Below are positions 24,075 through 34,616 of a stretch of 64,000 nt of DNA, in pieces. The notes under the pieces are model-generated. The model ran no database searches. It was given only the letters and a program-made list of their open reading frames with translations, and was not told the DNA's origin. Position 1 is the first letter of the stretch. The number at the start of each line of letters is the position of its first letter. The DNA is from CAZOOK01 sp964581385. Lineage in GTDB: Bacteria; Pseudomonadota; Gammaproteobacteria; Nevskiales; Nevskiaceae. Position numbers and translations under genes: made by a program. The DNA is taken from NCBI GenBank assembly GCA_964581385.1, contig CAZOOK010000030.1, positions 7,021 through 71,020 of the forward strand, given 5' to 3'.

Positions 24075-27000
24075 ATGCGTCTCCTTTTGTTGCTCACACT
24101 CGCACTCACACTCGCACTCGCGCTCTCAACACCGCGACTTGTGCGCTCCGAGTTCCGCATGGTCAACAACACGTTTGGAAACGTCGCCAACTTCTTGTAC
24201 TACGACCCAAACAACCCCGACGGGCTCGTCGTTCTGCTCAAGTACGTCGCCGCGACACCGACCACCGTCGGGCGCGCGTACCTCGCGCGCGTGCCGTCGG
24301 TCTCGCCCGCCTCGCCCGGAAAACCGACCGTCCCAAACGTCGTTGGCCGTCTCGTCACCGCCGTCAGCATCATCACCGACCCGCGCGGGTGCGACGGACC
24401 GTCGCAAGCCTCGGCCGTCGAAAACTCAAATTGTGTCGCCAACAACGCACAAGCCGCCGCCAACTACAAGCGCCTGCACACGTTGTGGTTCTTGCCGTAC
24501 TACGGGATCAACCGAGACCAGTGCACCAACAAGGGCGGCGACGCGTGGTCGTGCCTCGGGCCGCTCAAAGCAATCACGTTCAACGTCGACTCGTTCGTCA
24601 AGCTCCAAGACCCCGACGACCTCGCTCTTCTCGGGTCGATCTACCGCGCGGTGTTCGGGTCGTGGGGCCAAAACGCGGACATCCACACCGTCACCGAAGT
24701 CGACATGGACACCTCGAAAGCGCTTCTCCAAGCCGACGCGTGCGTCTTTTACCCGTCCGACCTCACCTTCTCAGCGCCGTACGTCGCGTACCCGTTCGAC
24801 GCGTACACGCCCGGCATCACGCAAATCCCGTGGACATTCTCGCCGACCGATTATTTGGGGCCGCAGCGGCGCGTGTTGCTCAGGCGCTCGCCCGAGGCGC
24901 TCGTGTACAACGCCAGCACCATCTACGCCCCGCCCGATTCGTTCACGATCCAGTTCGCGTCGGCCGCGGGCGTCGGGCTCGGCGACGCGTACTTCGTCGT
25001 CATGTACGAGTCGGACATCATCACCGTCTCGCAGAGCTCGACAATCTTCGCCACATTCGCGTCGTTGTTCAACACCAACATCACAATGTACAACTCGAGC
25101 GACGGAGGCGACACGTCGTGCGTCGCGCGCTTCTCGCTCGTTCCGGCGCCGTACCCCCCCGTCATCATCGATCCACCCGTCGTCTCGATCAACACGTACG
25201 CGCTCAGCTCGAACGTGTTCCCGCGCCGACAGTACACCGACCGCGTGTGCAACTTCCACGTCGGGCGCTACGACGAGAACAACCGTCTCGTGTTCCCGTA
25301 CTGCCTCGAGCTCCAAATGTGCGGCGGCCGGTCGCACGCGCGCCGGCGCGAGTTCCCCTACCTCGCCGAAAACGTCGTGCGCGACGTCAACTACGCCGCG
25401 TACACGCTCTCGTGCTCGGCGTTTTATCCGAAGAACGCCACGTTCGAAGGGTTCGGCCAAACCGGCACAGACGGAACAACATACGATCGCAGCGTGCCGC
25501 AGTCCGACGCGTGTCTCATGCCGCACCTCGACATCAACGCCATCCTCGCCGCCGACAACTCGCAAGCGCGACAAATCGATTGTGAGAAACAAGGCGCCTT
25601 TTGCGTCGGGCGCGTCTGCGACGTGTGCGGCCAGCAAATCACCTACTCGCCGTGCAAGGCCGGGTGGGTGTACCACGACCAGTTCTGCTACTACAAGATT
25701 CCGCAAGAGCAGATCTCGAACCTCGTCGGCCCTCTCTCGCAAGCGCAGCAAACCGCGAACCGCATCGATCCAGCGACCTTTCCCGCCGGGGCCGTCACGC
25801 CTCTTCTCACCACTGACGAGTCCACCTTGCTTTTTGTGACTGAAAAGTACATGTGGCACATCCCGCTCGGAACGACCGTGCGCATCCGCTCGTCCGTCAC
25901 CAACGGACCGTGCACGTGCTACACCGCCCCCGCCATTCCGTACGCAATGGGAGGACGCGTCACCGCCGTGCCGTGCGTGTGCGAGGGCGCGTACCTCGAC
26001 GTGTTCCGCTACCACTGGTCGCAGTACGCCGTCAAGGACTTCTGGGTCAGCATGCACTCGGAGACGGCCGCGATGATGCGCGACGGACAAAACACCGGAA
26101 CACCGCCGAACGGCGAAATGAAGCTGTGCGAGTGCGAGTACGGGTGGGGCGGCGAGCTGTGTGAGCAGCCGTCGTGCATCGCGCCGTCGGTCATCTCGGT
26201 CTTCTCGCCGACGTACCCCGCGTACAACTCGAGCGACCCGATGAACGCCGTGCTCACGTTTTGGGGCAAGTGCTACGCGAACTACCAGGGCCAGTGCCGC
26301 GACACGCGACCGAACGTGTGCCAGTGCAACTACTTTTTTGGGCCGAACGCCGCCATCACCGCGCTCACCGACGTCAACACCATCCCCGTGTGTCCGTGTC
26401 CCGCGTCGTCGACCATTGGGGGGCAGTACCAGATCAACGACGTGTTCTACGAAGACGACTACTCGTTCTTGGTGTGCGACGGTGTCGAGAACGGAATGTG
26501 CAGCTGGGACCCGACCACGAACCTCGGGCGGTGCGTGTGTACTCCGCGCGTCAACACGAGCCCCGACGCCATCATCAAGGTCGAGCCCGGGCGAGGAGGA
26601 ATCGCGTGCACGTGCGACAAGCCGCTCATCTCGGCGGACGGGTTCGTCCAAGACCCGCCAAATCCTCAAGACAAAGATTGCGGCGGGAACGGTGTGTGCT
26701 GCCCGATCACCGGCACCGGGACGTCGTCGACGCTCAACGCGTTCACGCAGAACGGCGAGGCCGCAGGGGGCGTGTCGCCCCAAGTGTGTCAGAACGACGA
26801 CGGGACCGTCGCAAAGGGGTGCAAGTGCTTCAACGGGTGGACCGGGTCGGCGTGCACGTGCCGCGGTCGTTGGAACGCCGCGGCGAACCTCCAGGTGCTC
26901 GTGGGGTCGTCCGTCCCGAACCAGCGTTTGCGCACGAACACCGCCGTCGTCGTGTTGACGCAAGCGACAAACATCTTTGGCGTCAAGACCGCGAGCGTTC

Positions 27001-30000
27001 CTCCCGACCTCTTCTTGGGCGGAAGCGCAAAATGCACGCCCGTGAACGTTCAAATCTCGACGGCGCTCGACGGCGCGTTCCGAAACTGCACGCTCACGGT
27101 GATTGAAGGCGTGTCGGAGTGGCGGTGCGACGGGGCGTACGCGGGGTTCGTCATCGTCACGACGCTCGAGGTCGTGCCGCGGTGCAGAATCGCAGCGTAC
27201 AACACGCCCGAGTCGTTCATCGCGTGCGGCGGGCCGGGGCACGGAAACCCGTTCGCGCAGCGGTTCTGGGCGTTCGAGGTGTACCGCGCGTTCCGCGTGT
27301 TCCAGTGGGTCGCGCAAGACCAGGCCCTCGCGGCGGCGGGGTGTCCCGTCGCGTACGCGTGCATGTGCTCTCCAAACTACGTCGGCGCGGGGTGCGTCGC
27401 GGGCGTGTCGAGCGTGACCACCGCGCTCAGCGGCAAAAACACGCAGTGGCCGTGCGGCATGACCACCCTCCCGCAGCGAGGCGTGTACGAGTTCAACCAG
27501 CGCACCAACCTCGGAGCGTGCAAGTGCAACACGTTCACGACTGCCGACTACACCGGCAAACTGAGCGGATTGTACGGCGGCGCGGTCGGGCTCTTTGCTG
27601 GCGACGCGTGCGAGTGCGCGACGTACGTCAACACCGACGTGTCGCCGCTCCCAACTGTGTGCGGAACGCGCGGAAAATGCGTCCACCCTGTGATGCCGTA
27701 CGGGACGTGCGACGCCGACCTCGTCGACTATTATGGAGACCCGCTCTCGACGCCGCTCGTGCGTCGCCCCGGAACGTCGAAGGACGTGTTTCTGCAAAAG
27801 TTCGTCGACGTCACGACGGGCGTCCCGAGCGTCGTGGTCGCGCGCGGCCGCTCGTGGTTGTTTTACGATGGCCAGCTCGCGACGCTCGACAAGGTCGGCG
27901 GCGACCTCGGCATCGTGTGTTTTTCGAGTACCCCCGTCGCGTTCACGATGACGGTGTCGCCCGAATCGACGGCTGCCGCACCCGACCCCGCACTCGCGTC
28001 CGTCCAGGTGTGGACGCTCACGGTGAGCTCGGCGTGCACGACGACGCCGACTCAAGCCGCGACGCAGTCGCCGACGCTCGCGCCGTCGTGCTTCTCGACG
28101 GTCGTCACGAGCGAGACGTGCGACCCTGCTGTCGGAACAACCGCGTTTGTGGGCGACGACCCCGTGTCGCCGATGCCCGCCGCGTGCTCGACGACGATCT
28201 GGTGCCCCCCCGCGTGGCTCACGCTCGGCGAGATCCCCGCCGACCAGATCAACAACCAGGCGTTTTCGTGCCTCGCGGCCGCGTCGTACTTCGTCGACAC
28301 CGTCGGCCGTTCAGCGCAACAAACGCTCGCGTACTCGCGCGCGTACGGCGCCTACGCCGCGTGCGCACGCGGCGTCAACTTGGGCATCTCGTCCACGCAG
28401 CGCTACGAGTCGCTCAAGTACGGCGACCTCACGTGCAACAACTTCGTGCACCGCTTCGTGGACGCGAAGCTCACCGAGCTTCTCGCCGACACCCCCCAAG
28501 GGTACACGCCTCAGTGCTTCAACTGGCCCATCACGCAGCACTCGAACGTGCTGGGCGCGGCGGACGGCGGGTTCTGGAACCAGGTCCCGGACCTCGTGTT
28601 CACGGACGACTGGAATCTTTGGGACGACGAGATCTTCTTGTACATTGCGACCACCTTCAACAGCGAGCGGTGTTTCTACGCGGACGGAACCGCGCTGCAG
28701 CTCCCGGGCGAGAAGCAGTTCGACGCGTACTTGACGGCGATCGTCAACACGTCGTTCTCGTCGCTGTACACGCCGAGCGGGTCGACGACGCCCATCCCCG
28801 ATTTGGCGTTCACAGGGTACAACTCGGCGATGATGTCTGCGTTCGGCGAGTCGTTTCTCGATTTCATCGCGCCGCTCACGAGCTGGACGCCGTCGTCGAA
28901 AACGACCGTCAAGTTCACGCCAAACTACGTCGGGTACGAGGTGCAATCGGTCGAGGAGTTCGCGGCGCGCATGGCGCCCGCGCTCGCCGATTCGGCGTTC
29001 GCGTGGTACATCCAGAGCGTCGGGAGCGTCCAGCTCGGTGCGTTTTTGCCCGACGCGTCGGCGATCACGTCCGATCCGCGCATCATTCAGTACGCGAACG
29101 AGGCGCGCGACGGCCACGACTTGTTCGTCGCCGACATGCTCGACGCCGCCCAATCGTACGCGCAATGGAGCGACCCGGGCGTGTGGCAGAGCATCGCGGG
29201 GTTCACCGCCGCGCAAACGGTGTCGGTGACGTTCCCGGCGAACTTGACGGCGTTCCAGATCTTCAACGGCGACGGGTCGCTGTGCGCGACGGTGTTCAAC
29301 GTGGTCGAGGGAACGACGCTCATCTTTACGTGCTCGCTCGTTCCGACAAACGCGTCGCAAGTGACGAACGACGGCATCCAGGCGTTTGCGGCCGAAGTCA
29401 TGCAAGCGAGCGCCGCGTACTTCGCGTCGCACTACAACGACACGCTGTACACGGACGCTCGCGCCGGGACGCTGTCGACGTTCCTGGCCGCGACGCTTGT
29501 CGAGTACTTGTACGGCGTGCTGACGGGGTCGCAACAGAACTTGCGGTTCAGGAGCGTCCCGGCCGACCCGCTGTTTGTGCTGACGGGGCTGAAAGGGTTC
29601 ACGAGCGCGCCGTTCGACGTGACGCCTGGGTTCGATGCTCCAAACCCGAGCTCGCCGTACCGCTTCGACCCGGCCGTCGACATCGTGCCGCAGACGATCG
29701 CGAACGGAACGACGTTCGCGCAGTACTGGGACTACTTGACGTACTTGATCGTCGTGAAGCACACGTGGCCGTACAACCCCGTTTGGAACGCGACGATCGC
29801 GGCCGCGAACGTGTCGGCGTCCGGACCGGTGACGTGCCGCGCGTTCGACGTGACGAACGAGCTCGACCGCGTCGCGGTGAAAAACTACTATTATGCGATT
29901 TTGGCGCCGAGGAGGTGCACGAGCGACGTTCAGTGCAACACCTTTTACAGGGGCGCGTCGCCGACGTGCAAGTTCGACGCGACGCGCCCAAAGGGATGGC

Positions 30001-30794
30001 TCAACGGCGACGAGGCCGTGCAGGAAGAGAACGGCGTCGTGGCCGTCGGGCAACAAGGAGGGTGCAACTGCTGGCACAACGCGACGCTCGGGTTCATGAA
30101 CTACCCTGCGATGTGCATCGACTGCGTTCCAGGGTGGGGCCCGTCGACCAACGCCGAGTGGGGCCAGGTCAACGCGTACCAGCGAGCGTTGCAAGCTCTG
30201 CTTCCGAACGAGCCGGCGAACTCGTTCTTGTACGACCCCGCGATGTTTGTCGGCGTCGTCCCGCTGTGCAAGCTTCCGTTCGACCGACACACCGACGGGT
30301 TGCTGTGCGGCGGACGCGGGTCGCTGAGCATGTCGAGCTACTCGCAGAACGTGTCGCTGGTGGTGTTCCCGAACGCGCAGATCACGCCGCCCGTGCTCGA
30401 GACGGCGAGCTGTTTGTCGCTGGTGGTGGGGAGCGAGGGCGGCGCGACGCTGAGCCTCGCGTCGCCGCTGTGGACGGTCGACGCGTTGCGGTACGCAGGC
30501 GGTGCGGGGACCAACGTGAGCGTGTCGGTTCTGGACGCGGGCGAGGTGTTTTGGGTGGACTCGACGTTCGGCGACGCGAGCGTGCGACAGGTGGAGCTGG
30601 CGAACTGCGACCAGCCGCTTCAGAGCGCGTGGGTGTGCGACTTTGTCGACCTCGACGACGGCGTGACGATTGTGGCGGCCGACGTGGCGTGCGTCAACGA
30701 CGTGGCGTTCTCGCCTCCGCCGTACCACGTCGACCTCGTCGGCTACGAACTCGATTTCGAGCGGTGGGTCTCGGTTCTCGACGTCGTCTCGTAA
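24075..30794 (+). CDS. Giant secreted Cys-rich protein with EGF-like modules
   Basis: 2239 residues, the largest gene here. A strong signal peptide (MRLLLLLTLALTLALALS) starts at 24075. Cys-rich modules of EGF type are scattered over residues about 660-1200: CECEYGWGGELCEQ, CKCFNGWTGSACTC and CMCSPNYVGAGC, with a later CNCWHNATLGFMNYPAMC near 2000. Many N-x-S/T sites suggest glycosylation. No C-terminal membrane segment is visible, so it is secreted or held on the particle by other proteins. A virion surface or host-attachment role is inferred. Long open frames on the opposite strand are GC-driven shadows. Confidence 0.85.
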   Translation: MRLLLLLTLALTLALALSTPRLVRSEFRMVNNTFGNVANFLYYDPNNPDGLVVLLKYVAATPTTVGRAYLARVPSVSPASPGKPTVPNVVGRLVTAVSIITDPRGCDGPSQASAVENSNCVANNAQAAANYKRLHTLWFLPYYGINRDQCTNKGGDAWSCLGPLKAITFNVDSFVKLQDPDDLALLGSIYRAVFGSWGQNADIHTVTEVDMDTSKALLQADACVFYPSDLTFSAPYVAYPFDAYTPGITQIPWTFSPTDYLGPQRRVLLRRSPEALVYNASTIYAPPDSFTIQFASAAGVGLGDAYFVVMYESDIITVSQSSTIFATFASLFNTNITMYNSSDGGDTSCVARFSLVPAPYPPVIIDPPVVSINTYALSSNVFPRRQYTDRVCNFHVGRYDENNRLVFPYCLELQMCGGRSHARRREFPYLAENVVRDVNYAAYTLSCSAFYPKNATFEGFGQTGTDGTTYDRSVPQSDACLMPHLDINAILAADNSQARQIDCEKQGAFCVGRVCDVCGQQITYSPCKAGWVYHDQFCYYKIPQEQISNLVGPLSQAQQTANRIDPATFPAGAVTPLLTTDESTLLFVTEKYMWHIPLGTTVRIRSSVTNGPCTCYTAPAIPYAMGGRVTAVPCVCEGAYLDVFRYHWSQYAVKDFWVSMHSETAAMMRDGQNTGTPPNGEMKLCECEYGWGGELCEQPSCIAPSVISVFSPTYPAYNSSDPMNAVLTFWGKCYANYQGQCRDTRPNVCQCNYFFGPNAAITALTDVNTIPVCPCPASSTIGGQYQINDVFYEDDYSFLVCDGVENGMCSWDPTTNLGRCVCTPRVNTSPDAIIKVEPGRGGIACTCDKPLISADGFVQDPPNPQDKDCGGNGVCCPITGTGTSSTLNAFTQNGEAAGGVSPQVCQNDDGTVAKGCKCFNGWTGSACTCRGRWNAAANLQVLVGSSVPNQRLRTNTAVVVLTQATNIFGVKTASVPPDLFLGGSAKCTPVNVQISTALDGAFRNCTLTVIEGVSEWRCDGAYAGFVIVTTLEVVPRCRIAAYNTPESFIACGGPGHGNPFAQRFWAFEVYRAFRVFQWVAQDQALAAAGCPVAYACMCSPNYVGAGCVAGVSSVTTALSGKNTQWPCGMTTLPQRGVYEFNQRTNLGACKCNTFTTADYTGKLSGLYGGAVGLFAGDACECATYVNTDVSPLPTVCGTRGKCVHPVMPYGTCDADLVDYYGDPLSTPLVRRPGTSKDVFLQKFVDVTTGVPSVVVARGRSWLFYDGQLATLDKVGGDLGIVCFSSTPVAFTMTVSPESTAAAPDPALASVQVWTLTVSSACTTTPTQAATQSPTLAPSCFSTVVTSETCDPAVGTTAFVGDDPVSPMPAACSTTIWCPPAWLTLGEIPADQINNQAFSCLAAASYFVDTVGRSAQQTLAYSRAYGAYAACARGVNLGISSTQRYESLKYGDLTCNNFVHRFVDAKLTELLADTPQGYTPQCFNWPITQHSNVLGAADGGFWNQVPDLVFTDDWNLWDDEIFLYIATTFNSERCFYADGTALQLPGEKQFDAYLTAIVNTSFSSLYTPSGSTTPIPDLAFTGYNSAMMSAFGESFLDFIAPLTSWTPSSKTTVKFTPNYVGYEVQSVEEFAARMAPALADSAFAWYIQSVGSVQLGAFLPDASAITSDPRIIQYANEARDGHDLFVADMLDAAQSYAQWSDPGVWQSIAGFTAAQTVSVTFPANLTAFQIFNGDGSLCATVFNVVEGTTLIFTCSLVPTNASQVTNDGIQAFAAEVMQASAAYFASHYNDTLYTDARAGTLSTFLAATLVEYLYGVLTGSQQNLRFRSVPADPLFVLTGLKGFTSAPFDVTPGFDAPNPSSPYRFDPAVDIVPQTIANGTTFAQYWDYLTYLIVVKHTWPYNPVWNATIAAANVSASGPVTCRAFDVTNELDRVAVKNYYYAILAPRRCTSDVQCNTFYRGASPTCKFDATRPKGWLNGDEAVQEENGVVAVGQQGGCNCWHNATLGFMNYPAMCIDCVPGWGPSTNAEWGQVNAYQRALQALLPNEPANSFLYDPAMFVGVVPLCKLPFDRHTDGLLCGGRGSLSMSSYSQNVSLVVFPNAQITPPVLETASCLSLVVGSEGGATLSLASPLWTVDALRYAGGAGTNVSVSVLDAGEVFWVDSTFGDASVRQVELANCDQPLQSAWVCDFVDLDDGVTIVAADVACVNDVAFSPPPYHVDLVGYELDFERWVSVLDVVS

Positions 30795-30850
30795 TCGTTC
30801 GTACACGAACGCGCGTACACATCACACCTCATTTCTATCGCACGCTCACA

Positions 30851-31486
30851 ATGGCGTCAGACGCCGAGGCGGAAGCCAACCGACGCATGGAAGCAAGGCG
30901 CAAACGATTCGTGTTCCCGCGAACGTACGACGAGCAATTGGAAGTCGACATCGCCCATTTGCACGCCAAGTACACGTCGTTGCTCGAAATCTTGAAGCTC
31001 TCTGGTGTGGACTGCGCGCAACATCTTCAAGGCAAACCTGCGCGCAAAAATGTACCTTCGTGGGTACCACGCAGCGACTACTGGCGTCAGTATACGAGAA
31101 ACCGATACAAGTACAACCGCGCGATGCGCAAATGGCTCCCTACGGCGATATTTCAGCTCAAGGTGTTGCGCAAGCTGCACATGGACGCGCTGTGCCCAAA
31201 CGCACGCCTGTCTATTCTACCACCACCAACACCGCCTTTGCCTTGCCCACCCTCGCCGCCGTTGTTCCCTTCTCCACCGCCGTCTCCAGTTTCGTTGCCA
31301 GCATCACCACCTCCGTCTCTACCGCAGCCACAACCAGATTCTCGGCCACCGTCTCCGTCACCATTTTTGCCGCAAACCCCGCCTTGTTTTCCACCTCCGC
31401 CGTCTCCGTACGCTGCTCCGGTGATGGAGGAATGGTGGCTCGATGCCGATACCGGCGCGGTTGCGAGCGCAGAGTGGAAGTTGTGA
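30851..31486 (+). CDS. Basic N-domain plus proline-rich protein
   Basis: 211 residues. Residues 1-115 are basic, helical and rich in Tyr/Arg/Lys (RRKRFVFPRTYDEQLEVD; YWRQYTRNRYKYNRAMRKW). Residues about 120-190 are almost pure Pro/Ser with Leu and Phe (PPSPPLFPSPPPSPVSLP), a polyproline region that could bind SH3, WW or profilin-type partners. It ends with an acidic Trp-containing tail. Function unknown. Confidence 0.65.
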   Translation: MASDAEAEANRRMEARRKRFVFPRTYDEQLEVDIAHLHAKYTSLLEILKLSGVDCAQHLQGKPARKNVPSWVPRSDYWRQYTRNRYKYNRAMRKWLPTAIFQLKVLRKLHMDALCPNARLSILPPPTPPLPCPPSPPLFPSPPPSPVSLPASPPPSLPQPQPDSRPPSPSPFLPQTPPCFPPPPSPYAAPVMEEWWLDADTGAVASAEWKL

Positions 31487-31516
31487 ATCACACTTCATCA
31501 CGACTTTGACGGGACG

Positions 31517-31888
31517 ATGAGCGACGCGCCCGCACCCGCATCCCCATCCCCGTCCCCGCCTCCACCCGAGACGTGCGCCGTCCCGGTTCCCGGGTTGGAG
31601 GCGGCGGCATCGCGTCCGACGTGGCACGAGCGCTGGGCGACGATGTCGGCGCGCTTGCGCGCGTACCTCGGCGACGAGGAGGGCGACGATCCCGAGACGC
31701 CGCAGATTTTGCGCGCGCTCGACCAGCTCGATGCCGCGGCCAAGGAGTGCACGGGCGAGCTCGAGATGATCGAGCTCATGGCCGACGTGTCGCGCGAGTT
31801 CAAGAGCGGTGGACACCTCAAGAGCGACACCGTCGACGACCTGATGCTCGCGTTCAAAGGGTTGCTGCTGCGCGAGACAGACGAGTAG
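31517..31888 (+). CDS. Small acidic helical protein
   Basis: 123 residues. The first 30 are Pro/Ser/Ala-rich and disordered. The rest is helical and acidic, with repeated Leu/Glu/Asp (ALDQLDAAAKECTGELEMIEL). It lies in a co-directional set with the genes at 30851 and 31968. No family recognised. Confidence 0.65.
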   Translation: MSDAPAPASPSPSPPPPETCAVPVPGLEAAASRPTWHERWATMSARLRAYLGDEEGDDPETPQILRALDQLDAAAKECTGELEMIELMADVSREFKSGGHLKSDTVDDLMLAFKGLLLRETDE

Positions 31889-31967
31889 CGTTTGCGACTG
31901 CTGCGAGCCGTGTGTGCGTATGTTCGAATCGGAGCGCGCGTGTGAAAAAAAACGAGCACGGCCAGCG

Positions 31968-34496
31968 ATGGAGGAAGATCCGTCCGACGTGTTTGTTGTT
32001 GGAGATGGAAGTCTTCGCATCTCGTCCGAGACGAGGTTTCCCGGGGTGGTCGTGGCCGTGCTCGGTGAGCGGTCGCCGACCTCGCAAAAACAGTACGTGC
32101 TGCTGAGCACGTTCGTCGGCGAATCTGCCAGCCAGCCCGGACAGTACAAGACGAGCGGCGGGTACGTGCTGCGCTCGCTGAACAAAAATCTGTTGCTCAA
32201 CTTGCGCTTTCGAGGCGACAACTCGCTCAGAATCGTGCCCGAGGGAACACACGCCAAGGTTCTCATCGGGCCTCGTGAGCGCGCTCAATGGCGCGAGTAC
32301 TACTTTACGTCCGTACAGAGCATCACGACCGATGCGTCGGGCATGCACACGATGCGCGCGCGCGAAATGGAGTTTTTGAACTCGGACGGTACAGTCGCGG
32401 AGAACGCCGCGGCGACGCTCTTTGCAATCGGCGCGAAGAACTGGATGCAAACGCGCGCCCGCTCTGCTTCGGCTTCTTCCGCTGCTGCTGCTGCTCCCGC
32501 TCCGGCTCCCGCCACCACCACGACATCGACGTCGTCGTCGTCGAGCGCGGCGGCGGCAGCGTCCCATCCGTTGCTCACGCCCGAGACGTTCGACACGAGG
32601 TACGCCGCGTGGCGCGCCTCTGTTGACAACAATCAAGTTCCTCGGTGTGATTTGATCTTTTTGCAAGACTCAATTCTGGTGATGTTCGACGACGGCGGCG
32701 CCGTTCTCATCACTCCGCGGCCGAGGGCGCTGACGGGTATGCGTGTGTTGCGGAACAACGCGAACGGGACCACCGAATTCATGATTCAGCCAGGCTCGCT
32801 GGTCCTTGCGCGCATCATGACTGTGAAGCGGAGCTTCGAGACCAATCGCGCGACGCAGTACACGTGTTCTTACGCGCGGCAGCTCACTCAGCGATGCTTG
32901 CACTCGAGCGACGGCAATTACTTTGCCGTGTACGTGTCCGCCAACTACAAACTTCAGCACGCGTGCGCGAACCACACGCGCAGCATCGAACCCGCGACGC
33001 TGAATTCGTGGGACTTGCTGTCTCCTGCTCTTGATCGATCGTACTGGGACCGTTACAACGAGCTCATGAAGCTCGCCGCGGATCGAACGACGAGGTCGTT
33101 GTCGTCCGCCGCTGCTGCCGCTCCCGCCACCACGACGACGTCGACTTCGTCGTCGAGCGCACACCCGGAATTGCGCGCCTTTCCTGAGTCTCTCGAGCCG
33201 CGGCTGCGCGCCGCGATTGAAGCAGGCAGGATTCCGACATGCGACTTGCTCCTCTTCAGCTACGTGACAGAGTACACCGTGCTGTTTGACGACGGCGTGT
33301 TCGTCATGTTGCGCAAGAACCGCTCAGGTGCAACGAACACGCGCGAAATTACGCGTTTCGGCAAACTCGGACTGCACCTAGACGGCGAGCACAACGAACA
33401 GGCGCGCAACGAGGCCTTGACCCGGTTTCGACCGGGCGTGTTCATCCTCGCTCGTCCGCTGTACTTTACGGCCAAAAACGAAACGTGCACACGCCTCGCG
33501 TGCAGAGAACGCAACACTCCTGGAGCGAGGTGCATGCACGATGCCGAATCGAAGCATTTCTTGCTGTACGTGTCGGACGGCTACGTTCTGCAGCACGTGT
33601 GCGGGGCGCTGAAAACGATCACGACGAATTTGGACCACGACACCAGCATGTACAGCCACATGTCGGGTCCCACGGCCAAGATGCGCGAGAATCCGATTTG
33701 GAACACGTTCGACGAGGAACAGAACAACGATCCCAGGAAACAGGCATTGTTTAAGACTCTGCGCGACAAGGCCGTCGAACGGACGCCCAGGCGCGTCAGC
33801 ACGGCTCCCGCAGTTCGGCAAGCGTCGTCGTCGTCGTCGTCGTCCGCAGCCGCACCTCCTTTCGGCGCTCTTCTTCCCCCAGCTGCGCTCGAGTATCCGA
33901 AGCCCCCTTCATTGTGGGGCCGGTTGCTCAACCCACTCGCGAGTGGAGGCGGGGGAGGAGCTCCTTTGCCGCGCCCTAACCTTCCGCCCGGCGCCCCGCC
34001 GCTCCCAACCCTCGTTCCGCTGCCGCCATTGATGCGTACGCCAAGCAGGACCGAACCGGGTTCGCCCAAACGCCAAGCTCGACGGAAGGAGGATGAGGAG
34101 GATCTCGAGTATATTGGGAAGCTCGAACGATTGGCGTACGGCGACGAGAGTTCCGAGTTCGACTGGGACAGCAGCAATCCTTACGACGTATACGTCTTGA
34201 GGAGAGGCGTCTTCATCGAGCCGCGTGCTAGCGCATTGCGCAAAGCTGCGTTCAAGTTTCGCTCGACGTACGAGACGTCGAACAAACAAACTGAATTCAA
34301 GAAAGCAAAAAGGTCTGCGGAGAGGTTCATCTATATTTACAATACATCCAACGAGGACCAACAAAAGATTTACATCCAGTCCTTTAAGATTGCAACAACC
34401 TACTTGGAGGCAATGGAGGCGCAGAGCTCAAGCAAGGGGGAGGGACAACCCGAGCTCGACCCCGGTTTCGAATCCATGCACAATGCTGCAACGTAA
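31968..34496 (+). CDS. Protein with internally duplicated Cys/His domain
   Basis: 842 residues. Two homologous blocks occur, about 205-345 and 400-560. Each has a strand pair around MFDDGGAVLI / LFDDGVFVML, then a Cys pair about 60 residues on, then RCLHSSDGNYFAVYVSANY / RCMHDAESKHFLLYVSDGY, and QHAC / QHVC. The conserved Cys/His suggest a zinc site. Each block is preceded by a Ser/Ala/Thr-rich linker (TTTTSTSSSSSAAAA). The C-terminal 220 residues hold a Pro-rich region and a basic helical end. ATGs at 31920 and 31968 are both possible; the latter leaves a normal spacer. Confidence 0.7.
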   Translation: MEEDPSDVFVVGDGSLRISSETRFPGVVVAVLGERSPTSQKQYVLLSTFVGESASQPGQYKTSGGYVLRSLNKNLLLNLRFRGDNSLRIVPEGTHAKVLIGPRERAQWREYYFTSVQSITTDASGMHTMRAREMEFLNSDGTVAENAAATLFAIGAKNWMQTRARSASASSAAAAAPAPAPATTTTSTSSSSSAAAAASHPLLTPETFDTRYAAWRASVDNNQVPRCDLIFLQDSILVMFDDGGAVLITPRPRALTGMRVLRNNANGTTEFMIQPGSLVLARIMTVKRSFETNRATQYTCSYARQLTQRCLHSSDGNYFAVYVSANYKLQHACANHTRSIEPATLNSWDLLSPALDRSYWDRYNELMKLAADRTTRSLSSAAAAAPATTTTSTSSSSAHPELRAFPESLEPRLRAAIEAGRIPTCDLLLFSYVTEYTVLFDDGVFVMLRKNRSGATNTREITRFGKLGLHLDGEHNEQARNEALTRFRPGVFILARPLYFTAKNETCTRLACRERNTPGARCMHDAESKHFLLYVSDGYVLQHVCGALKTITTNLDHDTSMYSHMSGPTAKMRENPIWNTFDEEQNNDPRKQALFKTLRDKAVERTPRRVSTAPAVRQASSSSSSSAAAPPFGALLPPAALEYPKPPSLWGRLLNPLASGGGGGAPLPRPNLPPGAPPLPTLVPLPPLMRTPSRTEPGSPKRQARRKEDEEDLEYIGKLERLAYGDESSEFDWDSSNPYDVYVLRRGVFIEPRASALRKAAFKFRSTYETSNKQTEFKKAKRSAERFIYIYNTSNEDQQKIYIQSFKIATTYLEAMEAQSSSKGEGQPELDPGFESMHNAAT

Positions 34497-34616
34497 GACG
34501 ACGCGTCGAAAGCCGACGATGATTCAGACGAGGAGTATTCCGAATGAATACACGATGCACGAATATCACGCCACTCCCAAAAGTCGCCTGCACTGCACAT
34601 CGCCCGCCACGCCGCT

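Noticed and set aside
24771..30806. Two very long minus-strand frames (1094 and 831 codons) opposite the giant secreted protein.
   Set aside because: They are Arg/His/Val-rich shadows of a GC-rich gene, with no domain or signal; the plus frame has a signal peptide and ordered Cys modules.
27119..30850. Plus-strand frame continuing upstream of the Pro-rich protein gene for 1240 codons.
   Set aside because: It lies within the giant gene in another frame; the real gene starts at the ATG at 30851 after the giant gene's stop.
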